Positions 1 to 8,701 of a stretch of DNA of 64,000 nucleotides are shown here, one piece after another. The stretch comes from Pseudomonas saxonica (GTDB taxonomy: Bacteria; Pseudomonadota; Gammaproteobacteria; Pseudomonadales; Pseudomonadaceae): positions 248,001 through 312,000 of the forward strand of contig NZ_VFIO01000002.1 in assembly GCF_007858365.1 (NCBI RefSeq), read 5' to 3'. The translations under genes were made by a program, and so were the position numbers. The notes under the pieces were generated by a model. It searched no databases. It had not been told where the DNA came from and was given only the letters and a program-made list of their open reading frames with translations. The first letter of the stretch is position 1. The number at the start of each line of letters is the position of its first letter.

Positions 1-86
1 ACCAACAAGGCCACCAGCAGGCCAAACCGTTTGTTTCGCCGATGACGTTTGAGGAGTTGTTGCTTGCGACTGACAGGTTGGCTCAT
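1..86 (-). CDS. dnpA: Start of a dnpA-like gene (PIG-L family de-N-acetylase), cut by the window edge
   Basis: Only the first 28 codons are visible, reading leftwards from an ATG at 86-84. The peptide begins MSQPVSRKQQLLKRHRRNKR and then turns hydrophobic (FGLLVALLV). This is a basic N-terminus followed by the start of a membrane anchor. In P. aeruginosa the gene after mig-14 (PA5003) in this direction is dnpA (PA5002), a membrane-anchored PIG-L deacetylase linked to LPS modification and persistence. The name rests on synteny and the anchor-like N-terminus, because no catalytic residues are inside the window. The 72 bases between it and mig-14 show no other feature. Confidence 0.5.
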   Translation of the reverse strand, partial: MSQPVSRKQQLLKRHRRNKRFGLLVALL

Positions 87-158
87 GAAATGGCTCTTGT
101 AATGTGTCCCGTAGCAGGCGCTGACTGCCAGCGCCCGCCAGTTTTACGTTGCCTCGAC

Positions 159-1058
159 TCACACTCGGTAGACAGGCACCGGGTTGCACCAACGCTCCTT
201 GTACTCTCGGTCAGCACGACCGAAGGAGAAACGCAGAGGTTTGTCGACGTTGCGCGCCTGCTCCCAAGCGGACTGGGTGTTGAGAAAGCTCAACACGCTA
301 CCGGGGCTGAAGGCTCGTGTTTCGGGGTCTACGCCACCGTTGACGTATTCGACGCTGACCCACTGCGGCGACTCGACCCGATACACCAACTGAATGGCTA
401 TGGGCGCATCGTTGAGGTAGATCACCGAGCCGATCAGCAGTTCACGCAAAAGCTCGATCACCTCGGCCATACGTTCGGCCCCGGTCGCTACAAACCCCCA
501 GCGGCGCAGAAACAGATCGCAGTAGATCGTCGCCAGTTCGACGCTGGACAGCTCGCTAACAGGACGTATCACGCCTCCGGCCTCTTCCAGCAATCGCAAT
601 TCACGCCGCTGGTTGTAACGGAATTTCTTCGACAGTTCTTCCGGAGTGCGTGACATCGCCAATAGCTCGGCTTGCAGCACTAGATGGCTGAAGCGCCCTT
701 CATTGAGCTGCGACAAATAACGGCCACGATGACGTAAAGGCGCGGCCGCATCAGCCGCCGCAGGCAAGATAATCTCGGCGTTGCCGAGGTCAAACAGGCC
801 TTTTTTGCCCTGACGCTTAAGCACGTCCTTGGACAATGCCAAATCCCGCCCCCAGGTCGGGATAGCCGCTTTTAGATCGCCGCCTTGCTCCCACGCCAGA
901 TAGCGCACCGGGATCCCGGCCAGCTGGGCCAAGCGCTCAACCACCATGGGATGGGTCGCGACGCTGCCGCCAAAACGCTGCCAGGCATCGGCATAGGCTG
1001 GCGCGTCAATCACGCTCCAGCCACGCTCGCGCCAGCCTTGAAAACGATTGAGCATCAA
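159..1058 (-). CDS. mig-14: Mig-14 family GNAT-like protein (antimicrobial peptide resistance)
   Basis: This is a 299-residue soluble protein of the Mig-14 family. Family members are inner-membrane-associated proteins with an acetyltransferase (GNAT/FemAB-like) fold that contribute to polymyxin and cathelicidin resistance in Salmonella and P. aeruginosa. The central segment around residues 140-160 (KKFRYNQRRELRLLEEAGG) and the C-terminal FSFGRADREYKERWCNPVPVYRV region look typical of the family; both are recognised by eye. Its start overlaps the stop of the upstream glycosyltransferase gene by 4 bases, which implies translational coupling at the 3' end of the LPS-core group. The order wapH, mig-14, dnpA matches P. 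aeruginosa PA5004-PA5002. The acetyl acceptor is unknown. Confidence 0.85.
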   Translation of the reverse strand: MMLNRFQGWRERGWSVIDAPAYADAWQRFGGSVATHPMVVERLAQLAGIPVRYLAWEQGGDLKAAIPTWGRDLALSKDVLKRQGKKGLFDLGNAEIILPAAADAAAPLRHRGRYLSQLNEGRFSHLVLQAELLAMSRTPEELSKKFRYNQRRELRLLEEAGGVIRPVSELSSVELATIYCDLFLRRWGFVATGAERMAEVIELLRELLIGSVIYLNDAPIAIQLVYRVESPQWVSVEYVNGGVDPETRAFSPGSVLSFLNTQSAWEQARNVDKPLRFSFGRADREYKERWCNPVPVYRV

Positions 1059-2185
1059 GACTCCGCAGTCAGGTCGGTGACTTGCGGCAAGCGCCAGAAC
1101 GCATCGCGAACGGCTTCATCACTGAAGCGCTCATGCAGACGGCCCAGCATGCGCTCGGCGCAGTCTTCTCGCTGCTCTTCGGTGAGCACTGCCAGATGTT
1201 GCAGGCCTTGGGCCAAACGTTCGGCATCGCCCAGCGGGAACAAAATGCCCACACCTTCAACCACTTCGATTGCCCCACCGCAGGCAGTCGCCAGCAAGGG
1301 GACACCGGCCGCCATGGCTTCAAGCAGCACCATGCCAAACGGTTCATGGTCGGAGCTGAGGGCAAATACGTCGAAGGCACGGAAAAAACGACGGGCCTCG
1401 GGAACCTGGCCAAGGAATTTCACTTGATCGCCAATGCCAAGCTCGCTGGCCAGTTCTTTAAGGTCCTGCTCCAGACGGCCTTTGCCCAAAATGGCCAATA
1501 GGCTGCCCGCAGGCAAGTTCGCCAGAGCGTTGGCAAACCCCTTGATCAGCGTGGCCTGATCCTTGTCAGGATGCAGCCGCCCGACGTTACCAACGATAAA
1601 GGCAGCGGCAGGCAAGCCCAAGGCCTCTCGGGCCTCAAGGCGGGGCAGTTGGCTGTCCTGAACGGCGTCGATATCAATGCGGTTATAGAGCGTGCTGATG
1701 CGGCCTTTCGGCCACTTTGGCAAGCTTTTACGCAGGTCATCGCGCACAGCGTTGGACACACCGAGCAGGCTCAAGCGTTTGCGGAACAGGTGGGCAAACA
1801 GCCGGCGGCTGCGGCGCTGATAGTCGCCAAACGCGTGATGCACACCAATCACCGGCAGGTTTGTTGCCAACAAGGCAACATAAACCGGCTTGAAGCGATG
1901 GGCGATGCAAAAGCTGAAATCACGCGAGGCCGCGATTTTACGCAGCTTGCCAATGGCACCCAGCTTCAGGCCACGAATGTCCCGAGAGCTGAATTCCATA
2001 AACAGCACTTCGTCAGACGCGCAGCCCTCGGCCACCTCGGGATCGGCCGCCCCGGTCAAAAAGACCGTGGTGACCCGATACCCGCTGCCGGCAAACAGGC
2101 TGGCGTACTGGCGCGCGCAGTCCAGAAACGGCCCGTCATAGCCGTGACAGAACTGCAGCACATGACGCTCAGTCGAGCGATTCAT
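1055..2185 (-). CDS. wapH: LPS core glycosyltransferase (GT4 family), WapH-like
   Basis: A family 4 (GT-B fold) glycosyltransferase of 376 residues, expected to add a sugar to the LPS outer core on the cytoplasmic face of the inner membrane. The C-terminal half carries the GT4 donor-binding signature: VGRLHPDKDQ near residue 200, then SSDHEPFGMVLLEAMAAG near 280, which includes the ExxxxxxxE pair. The ATG at 2185 was chosen over the GTG at 2197 because AAGAAGG lies about 10 bases before the ATG but abuts the GTG. The start lies inside the last codons of the carbamoyltransferase gene (17-base overlap), and the stop overlaps mig-14. Position and motifs match P. aeruginosa WapH (PA5004). Confidence 0.85.
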   Translation of the reverse strand: MNRSTERHVLQFCHGYDGPFLDCARQYASLFAGSGYRVTTVFLTGAADPEVAEGCASDEVLFMEFSSRDIRGLKLGAIGKLRKIAASRDFSFCIAHRFKPVYVALLATNLPVIGVHHAFGDYQRRSRRLFAHLFRKRLSLLGVSNAVRDDLRKSLPKWPKGRISTLYNRIDIDAVQDSQLPRLEAREALGLPAAAFIVGNVGRLHPDKDQATLIKGFANALANLPAGSLLAILGKGRLEQDLKELASELGIGDQVKFLGQVPEARRFFRAFDVFALSSDHEPFGMVLLEAMAAGVPLLATACGGAIEVVEGVGILFPLGDAERLAQGLQHLAVLTEEQREDCAERMLGRLHERFSDEAVRDAFWRLPQVTDLTAES

Positions 2186-3926
2186 AAGTCGGCGCACCTT
2201 CTTTAACGACCAGAATGTCTTCCATAATCAGGTACTGAAGATCGGAACCGAAAAACATGTTCAACGCATCGGTCGGCGAGCAAACCATCGGCTCACCGCG
2301 ACGGTTGAGCGAAGTGTTGAGCGACACACCGTTGCCGGTCAGGACTTCAAGCGCCTTCATCATGTCGTAGTAACGAGGATTATATTCGCGTTTGAGCACC
2401 TGGGCACGGGACGTACCGTCCTCATGCACAACCTCGGGCACGCGGGTCTTCCACTCTTCAGCCACTTCAAAGGTGAAGGTCATGAACGGCGCCGGGTGAT
2501 CGACCTTGATCATCTGCGGGGCCACGGTGTCGAGCATCGACGGGCAGAAAGGCCTCCAGCGCTCGCGGAACTTGATCTGCTCGTTGATCCGGTCAGCCAC
2601 GCCCGAGCTGCTTGGGCAGCCAATGATCGAACGCCCGCCCAACGCACGAGGACCGAACTCCATACGGCCCTGGAACCAAGCCACCGGATTGCCGTCGACC
2701 ATGATCTTGGCGATGTTCTCAGGGGTGTTGTTGATTTTGCGCCATGCAGGGTTGCCCGGATGACGGGCACACGCGGCAATCACGTCTTCGTTGCTGTACG
2801 CAGGGCCGAGGTAGACATGCTCCATCTTCTCGACCGGCACGCCACGTGCGTGGGACACATAGGCCGCAGCGCCGACCGCGGTGCCGGCATCTCCGGATGC
2901 AGGCTGAACGAACAGTTCTTTCACGTCAGGACGGGCAATGATCTTCTGGTTCAGCTTCACGTTCAACGCGCAGCCACCCGCAAAAGCCAGCTTGCCAGTC
3001 TCTTTGAGAATGTCGCCCAGATAATAATCAATCATTTGCAGCGACAGCTTTTCAAACAGCGCTTGCATGCTGGCCGCGTAGTGGATGTACGGCTCGTCGG
3101 CGATATCGCCTTCGCGCTTTGGCCCCAGCCACTCGATCAGTTTTGGCGAGAAGTAGAACCCCTTGCCGTTTTCTTTGTAGCGGCGCAGGCCGATGACGTT
3201 GGCGTACTCGGTGTTGATCACCAGTTCGCCGTTTTCAAACGAGGCCAGACGCGAGAAATCGTACTTGCTGGCGTCGCCGTACGGCGCCATGCCCATGACC
3301 TTGAACTCGCCGTCGAGCATCTCGAAACCGAGGAACTCGGTAATCGCGCCATACAGGCCGCCGAGGGAGTCTGGATCGAAGAATTCCTTGAGCTTGGTAA
3401 TCTTGCCGTTTTCGCCATAACCGAAGAAGGTCGTGGCGTATTCGCCCTTGCCATCGATGCCCAGAATCGCGGTTTTCTCTTTGAAACCCGAGCAGTGGTA
3501 AGCGCTGGAAGCGTGGGCCAAGTGGTGCTCAACCGGTTCAATCTTGATTTTCTTCGGGTCAAAACCCAATTGCTCAAGGCAGAACACAATCTTGTTGCGA
3601 TAGCGCTTGTAACGACGGTTGCCCATCAGGATCGCGTCAAGGGCGCGGTCCGGGGCGTACCAGTAACGCTTGGCATAGTGCCAGCGTGCCTTGCCGAACA
3701 AGCTGATCGGGGCGAACGGAATCGCCACCACGTCAACGTCAGACGGTTTGATACCCGCTTGCTCAAGGCAAAATTTCGCAGACTCGTAGGGCATGCGGTT
3801 CTTTGCATGCTTATCACGTACGAAGCGCTCTTCCTCAGCCGCCGCTACCAGCTTGCCGTCGATATAGAGGGCTGCGGAGGGATCATGGCTGAGGGCGCCG
3901 GACAGGCCAAGAATCGTCAATGCCAC
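2169..3926 (-). CDS. wapO: LPS core carbamoyltransferase (NodU/CmcH family), WapO-like
   Basis: A 585-residue O-carbamoyltransferase of the NodU/CmcH/TobZ family. In P. aeruginosa the equivalent enzyme (PA5005) carbamoylates heptose II of the inner core. The N-terminal YrdC/Kae1-like half contains SHDPSAALYIDGKLVAAAEE and a GIDGKGEYATTFFGYG loop, with a metal-binding EHHLAHASSAY motif near residue 135. The C-terminal half has GGCALNVKLNQK and MEFGPRALGGRSI, both family hallmarks. The GTG at 3926 is preferred over an upstream start because AAGAGG sits 8 bases ahead of it and homology to the family starts at once. It heads the group wapO-wapH-mig-14-dnpA and probably has its own promoter in the 300 bases upstream. 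Confidence 0.9.
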   Translation of the reverse strand: MALTILGLSGALSHDPSAALYIDGKLVAAAEEERFVRDKHAKNRMPYESAKFCLEQAGIKPSDVDVVAIPFAPISLFGKARWHYAKRYWYAPDRALDAILMGNRRYKRYRNKIVFCLEQLGFDPKKIKIEPVEHHLAHASSAYHCSGFKEKTAILGIDGKGEYATTFFGYGENGKITKLKEFFDPDSLGGLYGAITEFLGFEMLDGEFKVMGMAPYGDASKYDFSRLASFENGELVINTEYANVIGLRRYKENGKGFYFSPKLIEWLGPKREGDIADEPYIHYAASMQALFEKLSLQMIDYYLGDILKETGKLAFAGGCALNVKLNQKIIARPDVKELFVQPASGDAGTAVGAAAYVSHARGVPVEKMEHVYLGPAYSNEDVIAACARHPGNPAWRKINNTPENIAKIMVDGNPVAWFQGRMEFGPRALGGRSIIGCPSSSGVADRINEQIKFRERWRPFCPSMLDTVAPQMIKVDHPAPFMTFTFEVAEEWKTRVPEVVHEDGTSRAQVLKREYNPRYYDMMKALEVLTGNGVSLNTSLNRRGEPMVCSPTDALNMFFGSDLQYLIMEDILVVKEGAPTYESLD

Positions 3927-4227
3927 TGGGTTAGCCTCTTTAGAGTGCAGGCAGGCGGCAGGCGCCTGAAAAAAGGGTGCACTGCGCGCAAAGCGCAGAA
4001 ACAACTAAAGGGCGGGATTATAGCGTAAAGACGCCAAGAATGACCCAGCGCGATTTGCCACGCCCAACCCATCCATCGTATGCACGTTCCCACGAGCGTG
4101 GGGCTACCCCCCAGCGAGCACATTGAGGGAGCACAATACGTATATAGGCCCTGTTCGCCCGAGCTTTGCGATTCCCTGTGAGGACATCCTCACGTGCATC
4201 TGCACACGTCTAAAACAGGAACACGCA
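3927..4227. other. Divergent intergenic region between wapO and the toxin-like gene
   Basis: About 300 bases with no supported gene. It must hold the start signals for wapO (leftwards) and for the large plus-strand gene (rightwards). A perfect 6-bp inverted repeat with a 2-base loop (CCCACG-AG-CGTGGG) lies at 4089-4102. It may belong to a REP-like intergenic repeat or be a short hairpin. No convincing -35/-10 pair could be assigned by eye. Confidence 0.4.
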
Positions 4228-7200
4228 ATGTCCACTTACCTGGAACAATTCAAAAACGCTCATCGCGAATTACTCGAACTGCACAGCGCTACCCCTGACC
4301 TGACCCTCTCACTGAATCACCGACTGCGGGCGTTCTTCCCGAGACTGCCTGAAAAAGCGCACACCGATTTGCTTTACCTCACCCATGAACAACCACCGCT
4401 CCCGGGACAAGCCCCGGTTATCGTCAGTCAAACGCTTGGCGCGATGATTGAAGAGTGTTACCTCACAGGTCAGGTGCCTACTTTCGAGCAAGGCTCGATT
4501 CATATTTACAATCAGGCGCTAACGCTGGATGAGCGGCATCGCACCCGGGGGATCACCCCGCACGAACTCGAGCGGTATCTCGATTACGCGACTAAATACA
4601 TGGAGCGATGTGTAATTGATGCACTGAAAGATTTTTGGGAAACCCCACAGGCAGACTTCGATGGGCTCACTGCGAAAAACAAACTGGACCAGATCTTTCT
4701 CGATTTGCTCGTCGCCGAAAGCCACCTGCGTCATCAGGACAAAACTCTGAGCAAGGCCGCTCTGGACGCCATCATTCAGGTCTTTGATCCACCTATAACG
4801 CTCCCACCAACCCCTCCTCAAGACACACTCGGCCTCTACAGCGTGGCCTTGAAAAGCGATCAGCAGCAGATCGGCACACCGCTCAACGGGGTCTTTATCA
4901 TCAGCGATGCAGACCTTCCGGGGATACACCCCCCGAGACGAGCCGCAGGTATGGACGATGCCTCTGACGAAAAGTCAGCAGATGATCCAACTGCTCGCAC
5001 GGTGGTCCTTTTCACCCCGGCCAACGGACTGGAAACCTTCGAGTCCCTCAAAGACCTTACGCAAGAGTTAAAGGCAAGACTGCGTGACGTCCATCAACGC
5101 GAGGCCTTGCTTGACTGCGTGTTGGCCCAGGATCGAGCGCGCGCCCTCACACAAGGTGTCGTGGAGTACCGCACGATCACCCAAGATACCGGGACGTTTT
5201 ACAGTCAGGATCTGATCCATAAACAACACCACGATATGCGCCATGCCTGGGCAGAGGCGCGGACAAATAAAGCAGACCTCAGCCTTGAGCAACTGTTTGA
5301 ATGCGTCAAACACTCCCTGCACTCAAGCCTGCCCCTCAAACCCGAGCGCATCTTGCGGGCGCGCCAAACCCGTCTGATTGAGGCGCAATTGCCGAGCTGG
5401 CTTAAAAACGCCTCCGATGCCGATAAAGTTCAATGGCGACTGGCCGTTGAGCGCCTCAATTTCGAACGTCTGGCCTCGGAAAGCTCACAGGCTCAGTCCA
5501 TCACTGAAAGCGGGAAAAAAAATACGCTGCTGGGTTATGCCCGCCTGCAACTCAAGCAAACAATAAAAGCGGATCACAGCATAGAGGTCGACCCCGACAC
5601 CATTATCATCTCGACCACCGAAGCATTGCAGACAGGCGCCGTGATTAACCCGTTCGGTGGTTCCGCGTTCGCCGCAGGGTTCAGCACTGATCGAACCGGA
5701 CCAACCATTACGTATAAAAATACGCGTCACCGCTTGACCGAACTGGCGCTCCTCAATGTGGGGCAACTCGACACCACCTTTTCCCTGACGGCACAGGTGC
5801 TTGACGCCAACGGCAATACACACCCGATACTCACCCACAGCTACATCAAGAATTTAGTCCGCAGGATCGATGTGGGGGAACGCTACAAAACCAAACTCAA
5901 CAACTTGCTAGTCAGGTCCCCGCATGCGCACTGGCGCAAGGAACGCTACGTCGCACTCAAGACCGCGCAATTGAAGTTGGACCTGATAGAAGCCCAGTTA
6001 TCCGGCACCCTTAACAATGAACAGGCGGCATGGGTCAGGACGGCAATGGAGCACCCCGTCGACAGCACCCGACCTCTGTTCAACGGCGCAAAAATAAAAG
6101 TCCATCTGCCGATGTTGCGCTACAAACCCTTGCCAGGGTTACTGGCCTTTAGCTCTACAGGCTCGAGTGGCCTGGTGTGTTACCTCCCGGATGCACCTGA
6201 CCGAAACTGGTTCGTGGTCGCCACATCGCGCAATGAGTTGGCGCGCAAGCTGTCGTCGCAGGTTTTACGCCCCTACCTCTTGAACCGCGTGACAGCCTCT
6301 CAACGGCCCTATATTCAGACGCTCCTCAATGACGGCCTGACTGATACCGACCTGCGTTTTCAAATAGTCGAGCACCAGCAGTTTTATGAAGCGTCGTACG
6401 ACACCGAGGCCATGTACGCCATCAGGGAGGCCGACGAGCAATCGACCTCAACCTATGAAAGCAATCTCAACACGGCCAAGGAAACAATTCTGACAGCGAT
6501 TGATGTGGTGTCTTTTGTCTTGCCCACCAAAGTGTTGCTGCCCATCGTGATGTTGCGTTTTGCTTACCAGATTGGACTCGGCCTGGATGCACTCGCGCGC
6601 GGAGAAGAGCACGAGGCATTTCTGAACTTCATAGAGTCCATCGCTCACCTGACAGATGGTGCCTCAGACTTCGCTGGCTCAGCGGTGTTTGGGCGAGCCA
6701 TTCGCCAACGTGCCCGGCTGCCGGCACCTGCCCTCAACCCCAACGCAGCCACGCCACCTCCCAGCAGCGGGCTCACGTTACGCACAGGTGAGGAGTACGG
6801 CACTGGCGCCTACGAGCTCACACGGGTGAGCGATGGCCGAACCCAGAGCACGCACTACCTAAAAGACAGCCGTAACAACTACTACCGCTGCCAGTACGAC
6901 AGCCTGGACGCAACATGGCGGGTGATTGATACCCGTGAACCCAGCGCGTTTTATCGCCAGCCGGTCAGTCAACTGTCGTCGGGAGACTGGGATCTAAACC
7001 AGACATTGGCAGCGATCAGGCAAAGGATCGCGATAGAGGAGGTCATCGAGAGCGCTCAGGTTTCAGGCATCAACCTGGCCGGTAAAACGCCTGATGAACA
7101 AGGCATCTATCGTCTGTCCAACATGAGGTATATCGAACAAAGTGGCTTGGTGTTTGAAGTCCGCAGTGGCTGGTTAGGACGCGACTGGTACTTGCACATA

Positions 7201-8535
7201 CCAGGAGGGTCTAGCCACACGACCTCCTATAAAGTTCGGCGTGTATCCGATCACTGGGAAATCAAACACCGCCTATCACCCACCACGAAACGCTGGGAAC
7301 TGCTGGTACGTCAAGGTGTACAGCTGCCCCCTGCGCCCGCTGTCGTACTTCACACGCCGCACGACGTAGCCCTTGAATACAACACCGACGTGCAAAACTT
7401 GCTGACACACAGCAGAAAACTGCTGATCAATGGCGTAACTTCAAGTGACCCCAAACTTCACGACGCTGCTACGTTCTTCAAAAGGCACCGGGCAAACCTG
7501 CTAGCGGATGCACAGGCGTTCCTCAACACGTCACCCACCAAACCTCGCCCCTTAAAGCCTGATCTTGCGGCCAATGAAAAGGCGAGCGTCATATTTGACC
7601 GTTTATATGAAAACACCCAAGGCGTGATCATTGGGGAAGCACACGCCAGCCAGTCAGGCAAAAAAATACTGATCGAACAGATGGCCCACCTGGCCAGAAA
7701 CAAAGTCGACACCTTATTTTTAGAACACCTGCAAACAGATGCACATCAAACCTACCTGGATGATTTTTCTGCACGTAAAAAAATACCTGCCGGGCTGGAC
7801 AAATTTCTCAAAGAACAAGATGCAGGCCACGGAGTTGACACCGCCAGCGCCCATAATTACAGCAACCTGGTGCGCTGCGCCGTGCAACACGGCATTAAAA
7901 TCAAAGCCCTTGATTGCATGGCCAGTTACCACCTGAACGGCCTCGCGCAAGGTCATCAACCCCGGGTGCGCTACGAAATGTTCAGCTATACCGCTTCGCA
8001 GATCATTCGAGCGCATACCGCACAAAACCCTGGCCAAAAATGGATCGCCCTTGTGGGCAACTCTCACGCCAATACGTTCGTGGGGGTTCCAGGACTGGCA
8101 GAGCTGGAAGGCGCCATAGGGCTGCGTGTACTGGATGCGCCCCCTGGCAGCAGCCCCACATTAAAGAAAGATTTCAGCGAGGTGATAGCGCCGCAATACC
8201 CGAAAACGGATTACTTTTATTTGAAAAACGACTACGTGATGGAAATGGAAATCCCCGGGACAACACCACAAAAAGCGCCCCTGTCGCCCGCGCAAATTGA
8301 GCAGAAACTCAGCCAGCCCGGCCTTTACATAGTTGAAAATAACCCAGTCGATGGTGCTCAGCTCATCCACCGTTCAAACAACAATCAAATCATCCGTACC
8401 CGACTGCAAGCCGATGCTCATGGCGAGCTTTTTATAGAGCGCCCTAACTGGCAGGGTATTCATTTGGTTCGCTACAAAGACATGAATGAACTGACCATAG
8501 CTTTGTATGAATACGGTCTGCGCCAGCTCAAATAA
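4228..8535 (+). CDS. Large toxin-like protein: dermonecrotic-toxin-type N-terminal region, TIKI/ChaN/EreA-like C-terminal domain
   Basis: A 1435-residue protein resembling the large 'dermonecrotic toxin domain / membrane-targeted effector domain' proteins of plant- and insect-associated Pseudomonas. Residues about 255-450 (around VVLFTPANGLETF and LRDVHQREALLDCVLAQDRA) look like the DUF6543-type region. Residues about 757-785 form a hydrophobic stretch (FVLPTKVLLPIVML). The C-terminal domain, about 1120-1330, has the three spaced motifs of the TIKI/TraB/ChaN/EreA superfamily: GEAH (His1139), EH (Glu1166-His1167) and GNSH (His1280). The C2 domain of Pasteurella multocida toxin belongs to that superfamily. 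No signal peptide is seen, so secretion would need a dedicated system. The ATG at 4228 follows AGGA by 7 bases. The gene is flanked by LPS-core genes on the other strand. Target and activity are unknown. Confidence 0.7.
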   Translation: MSTYLEQFKNAHRELLELHSATPDLTLSLNHRLRAFFPRLPEKAHTDLLYLTHEQPPLPGQAPVIVSQTLGAMIEECYLTGQVPTFEQGSIHIYNQALTLDERHRTRGITPHELERYLDYATKYMERCVIDALKDFWETPQADFDGLTAKNKLDQIFLDLLVAESHLRHQDKTLSKAALDAIIQVFDPPITLPPTPPQDTLGLYSVALKSDQQQIGTPLNGVFIISDADLPGIHPPRRAAGMDDASDEKSADDPTARTVVLFTPANGLETFESLKDLTQELKARLRDVHQREALLDCVLAQDRARALTQGVVEYRTITQDTGTFYSQDLIHKQHHDMRHAWAEARTNKADLSLEQLFECVKHSLHSSLPLKPERILRARQTRLIEAQLPSWLKNASDADKVQWRLAVERLNFERLASESSQAQSITESGKKNTLLGYARLQLKQTIKADHSIEVDPDTIIISTTEALQTGAVINPFGGSAFAAGFSTDRTGPTITYKNTRHRLTELALLNVGQLDTTFSLTAQVLDANGNTHPILTHSYIKNLVRRIDVGERYKTKLNNLLVRSPHAHWRKERYVALKTAQLKLDLIEAQLSGTLNNEQAAWVRTAMEHPVDSTRPLFNGAKIKVHLPMLRYKPLPGLLAFSSTGSSGLVCYLPDAPDRNWFVVATSRNELARKLSSQVLRPYLLNRVTASQRPYIQTLLNDGLTDTDLRFQIVEHQQFYEASYDTEAMYAIREADEQSTSTYESNLNTAKETILTAIDVVSFVLPTKVLLPIVMLRFAYQIGLGLDALARGEEHEAFLNFIESIAHLTDGASDFAGSAVFGRAIRQRARLPAPALNPNAATPPPSSGLTLRTGEEYGTGAYELTRVSDGRTQSTHYLKDSRNNYYRCQYDSLDATWRVIDTREPSAFYRQPVSQLSSGDWDLNQTLAAIRQRIAIEEVIESAQVSGINLAGKTPDEQGIYRLSNMRYIEQSGLVFEVRSGWLGRDWYLHIPGGSSHTTSYKVRRVSDHWEIKHRLSPTTKRWELLVRQGVQLPPAPAVVLHTPHDVALEYNTDVQNLLTHSRKLLINGVTSSDPKLHDAATFFKRHRANLLADAQAFLNTSPTKPRPLKPDLAANEKASVIFDRLYENTQGVIIGEAHASQSGKKILIEQMAHLARNKVDTLFLEHLQTDAHQTYLDDFSARKKIPAGLDKFLKEQDAGHGVDTASAHNYSNLVRCAVQHGIKIKALDCMASYHLNGLAQGHQPRVRYEMFSYTASQIIRAHTAQNPGQKWIALVGNSHANTFVGVPGLAELEGAIGLRVLDAPPGSSPTLKKDFSEVIAPQYPKTDYFYLKNDYVMEMEIPGTTPQKAPLSPAQIEQKLSQPGLYIVENNPVDGAQLIHRSNNNQIIRTRLQADAHGELFIERPNWQGIHLVRYKDMNELTIALYEYGLRQLK

Positions 8536-8563
8536 CCTATAGAACTCAGTCACTCACACCTTC

Positions 8564-8595
8564 GCAAGGACGACAGAACGTCGTCCTTGCCTGTT
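8564..8595 (+). terminator. Hairpin after the toxin-like gene
   Basis: A perfect 11-bp stem (8564-8574 with 8580-8590, loop AGAAC) begins 28 bases after the stop codon. The following tract is only mildly T-rich (TGTTACTTTTAC), so this is a plausible but not ideal intrinsic terminator. Confidence 0.6.
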
Positions 8596-8701
8596 ACTTT
8601 TACTGGCTATAAGACCCTCACCCGTTAAACTTCATCTTCTCTGCTAGCCTGATACCCATCGCCCAAGACGGGTCGCGTCCCACGGAACTCCGATATCCCT
8701 C

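Noticed and set aside
2424..4028. A 534-codon open frame opposite wapO
   Set aside because: The carbamoyltransferase on the other strand has all family motifs. The plus-strand frame is its shadow and has no recognisable features.
8591..8701. Possible Fur box before the TonB-dependent receptor
   Set aside because: No sequence resembling the GATAATGATWATCATTATC consensus was found by eye, so iron control cannot be claimed from the sequence.
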